Assembly (NCBI GenBank): GCA_911728455.2
Contig: OU452239.1
Location: 8,002,884-8,066,883, forward strand
DNA: 64,000 nt
From: Marthasterias glacialis
Taxonomy: Eukaryota; Echinodermata; Asteroidea; Forcipulatida; Asteriidae
Direction: 5' to 3'
In this document: piece by piece, positions 63,436-64,000 of the stretch
Numbering within the stretch: the stretch's first letter is position 1
Layout: the number at the start of each line of letters is the position of its first letter
Position numbers and translations under genes: made by a program
The notes under the pieces: model-generated
The model's database searches: none
What the model was told of the DNA's origin: nothing
The model's input: only the letters and a program-made list of their open reading frames with translations

Positions 63436-64000
63436 CTGCATTAAGAATATTAATTACAACGTTGCATATTACCCATTACATCATAACACATCATTTACCG
63501 AGTCAGTTATTTTTTCCTAGAAAGTTATGTTACTCCTAACACTATTTCACTAGTTCCTCTAGGGAAGTATGAAGAACATGCTGTGACCTTATGCAGAAGT
63601 AAATAAATGGTTATTGTTAAAAATAGTAGACATTCATACAATTCCTATATCCGCTAACTTTGACGCTCATGGTGCATGAGCATTATTATGTCATTGGCCC
63701 ATGTAATTTCTCACACCATCTCAGCTCCCTGGGGAGTACGCAGTCTGTGCTACCAAGTATGTAGCGCATCAAGCTTAACTAATCACAAGAACCATCTCAG
63801 CTATCGCACAGGTATCCATATTCCTCTGGATGAAGAGAAGCAATTTATAGTAAAGTGTCTTGCTCAAGGACACAAGTGTCATGAACAGGATTCAAACCCA
63901 CACCCTGATGACTTAGCCACAAGCACTTGAGTCCGGTGCACTAGACCTGTTGGCCATAACAAAAACACCATCTGTACCATCACAGGTACTCTTTTACTAC
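63436..64000 (-). other. ANKS3 intron to window edge, with SINE S1
   Basis: No exon seen. 63715-63960 is an inverted S1 SINE: tgtcttgctcaaggacacaa, gtgtcatgaacaggattcaa (inverted B-box) and tccggtgcactagacctgtt (inverted head). A second copy seems to begin at 63968 and leaves the window. Confidence 0.65.

Overview
This is a eukaryotic, most likely echinoderm, genome window. The genes are broken into short exons with GT-AG introns. The introns and intergenic DNA are full of short foldback and inverted-repeat elements and tRNA-derived SINEs. The complete profilin resembles echinoderm profilins as I remember them (inference; class and species not determined). There are no bacterial operons, CRISPR arrays or phage genes.

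Layout. (1) 82-17105, plus strand: the 3' part of MEGF8, 17 coding exons with fully consistent phases (3552 coding bases, 1183 residues). It runs from the second kelch block through PSI/EGF/laminin-EGF modules to the transmembrane helix, the cytoplasmic tail and the stop; the N-terminal half lies left of the window. (2) 17106-24770: 3' UTR and repeat-rich spacer. (3) 25071-35322, minus strand: a complete 11-exon PPOX gene (protoporphyrinogen oxidase, 514 residues), tail-to-tail with MEGF8, with introns full of mobile-element debris. (4) 35323-40771: repeat-rich spacer holding the putative PPOX and profilin promoters. (5) 40772-41191, plus strand: an intronless profilin coding region. (6) About 41.9-60.9 kb: a roughly 19-kb stretch with no gene I can support, only repeats. 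(7) 60921-63435, minus strand: the last four coding exons of ANKS3 (SAM domain, coiled coil, C-terminal tail); the ankyrin repeats lie right of the window.

The four genes are not a functional unit. MEGF8 (Hedgehog attenuation, laterality) and ANKS3 (ciliary/nephronophthisis module) are both tied to cilium-related signalling in vertebrates, PPOX is haem synthesis and profilin is actin dynamics. The neighbourhood looks like ordinary animal synteny.

The most unusual observations are structural. A 207-bp tandem duplication copies a splice acceptor plus the start of a MEGF8 exon. A partial copy of the PPOX terminal exon lies in its own 3' flank, separated from the true exon by a foldback element. 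A 430-bp foldback in a PPOX intron is flanked by 24-bp direct repeats. There are several nested transposons with readable target-site duplications, and a composite SINE with two tRNA-like heads.
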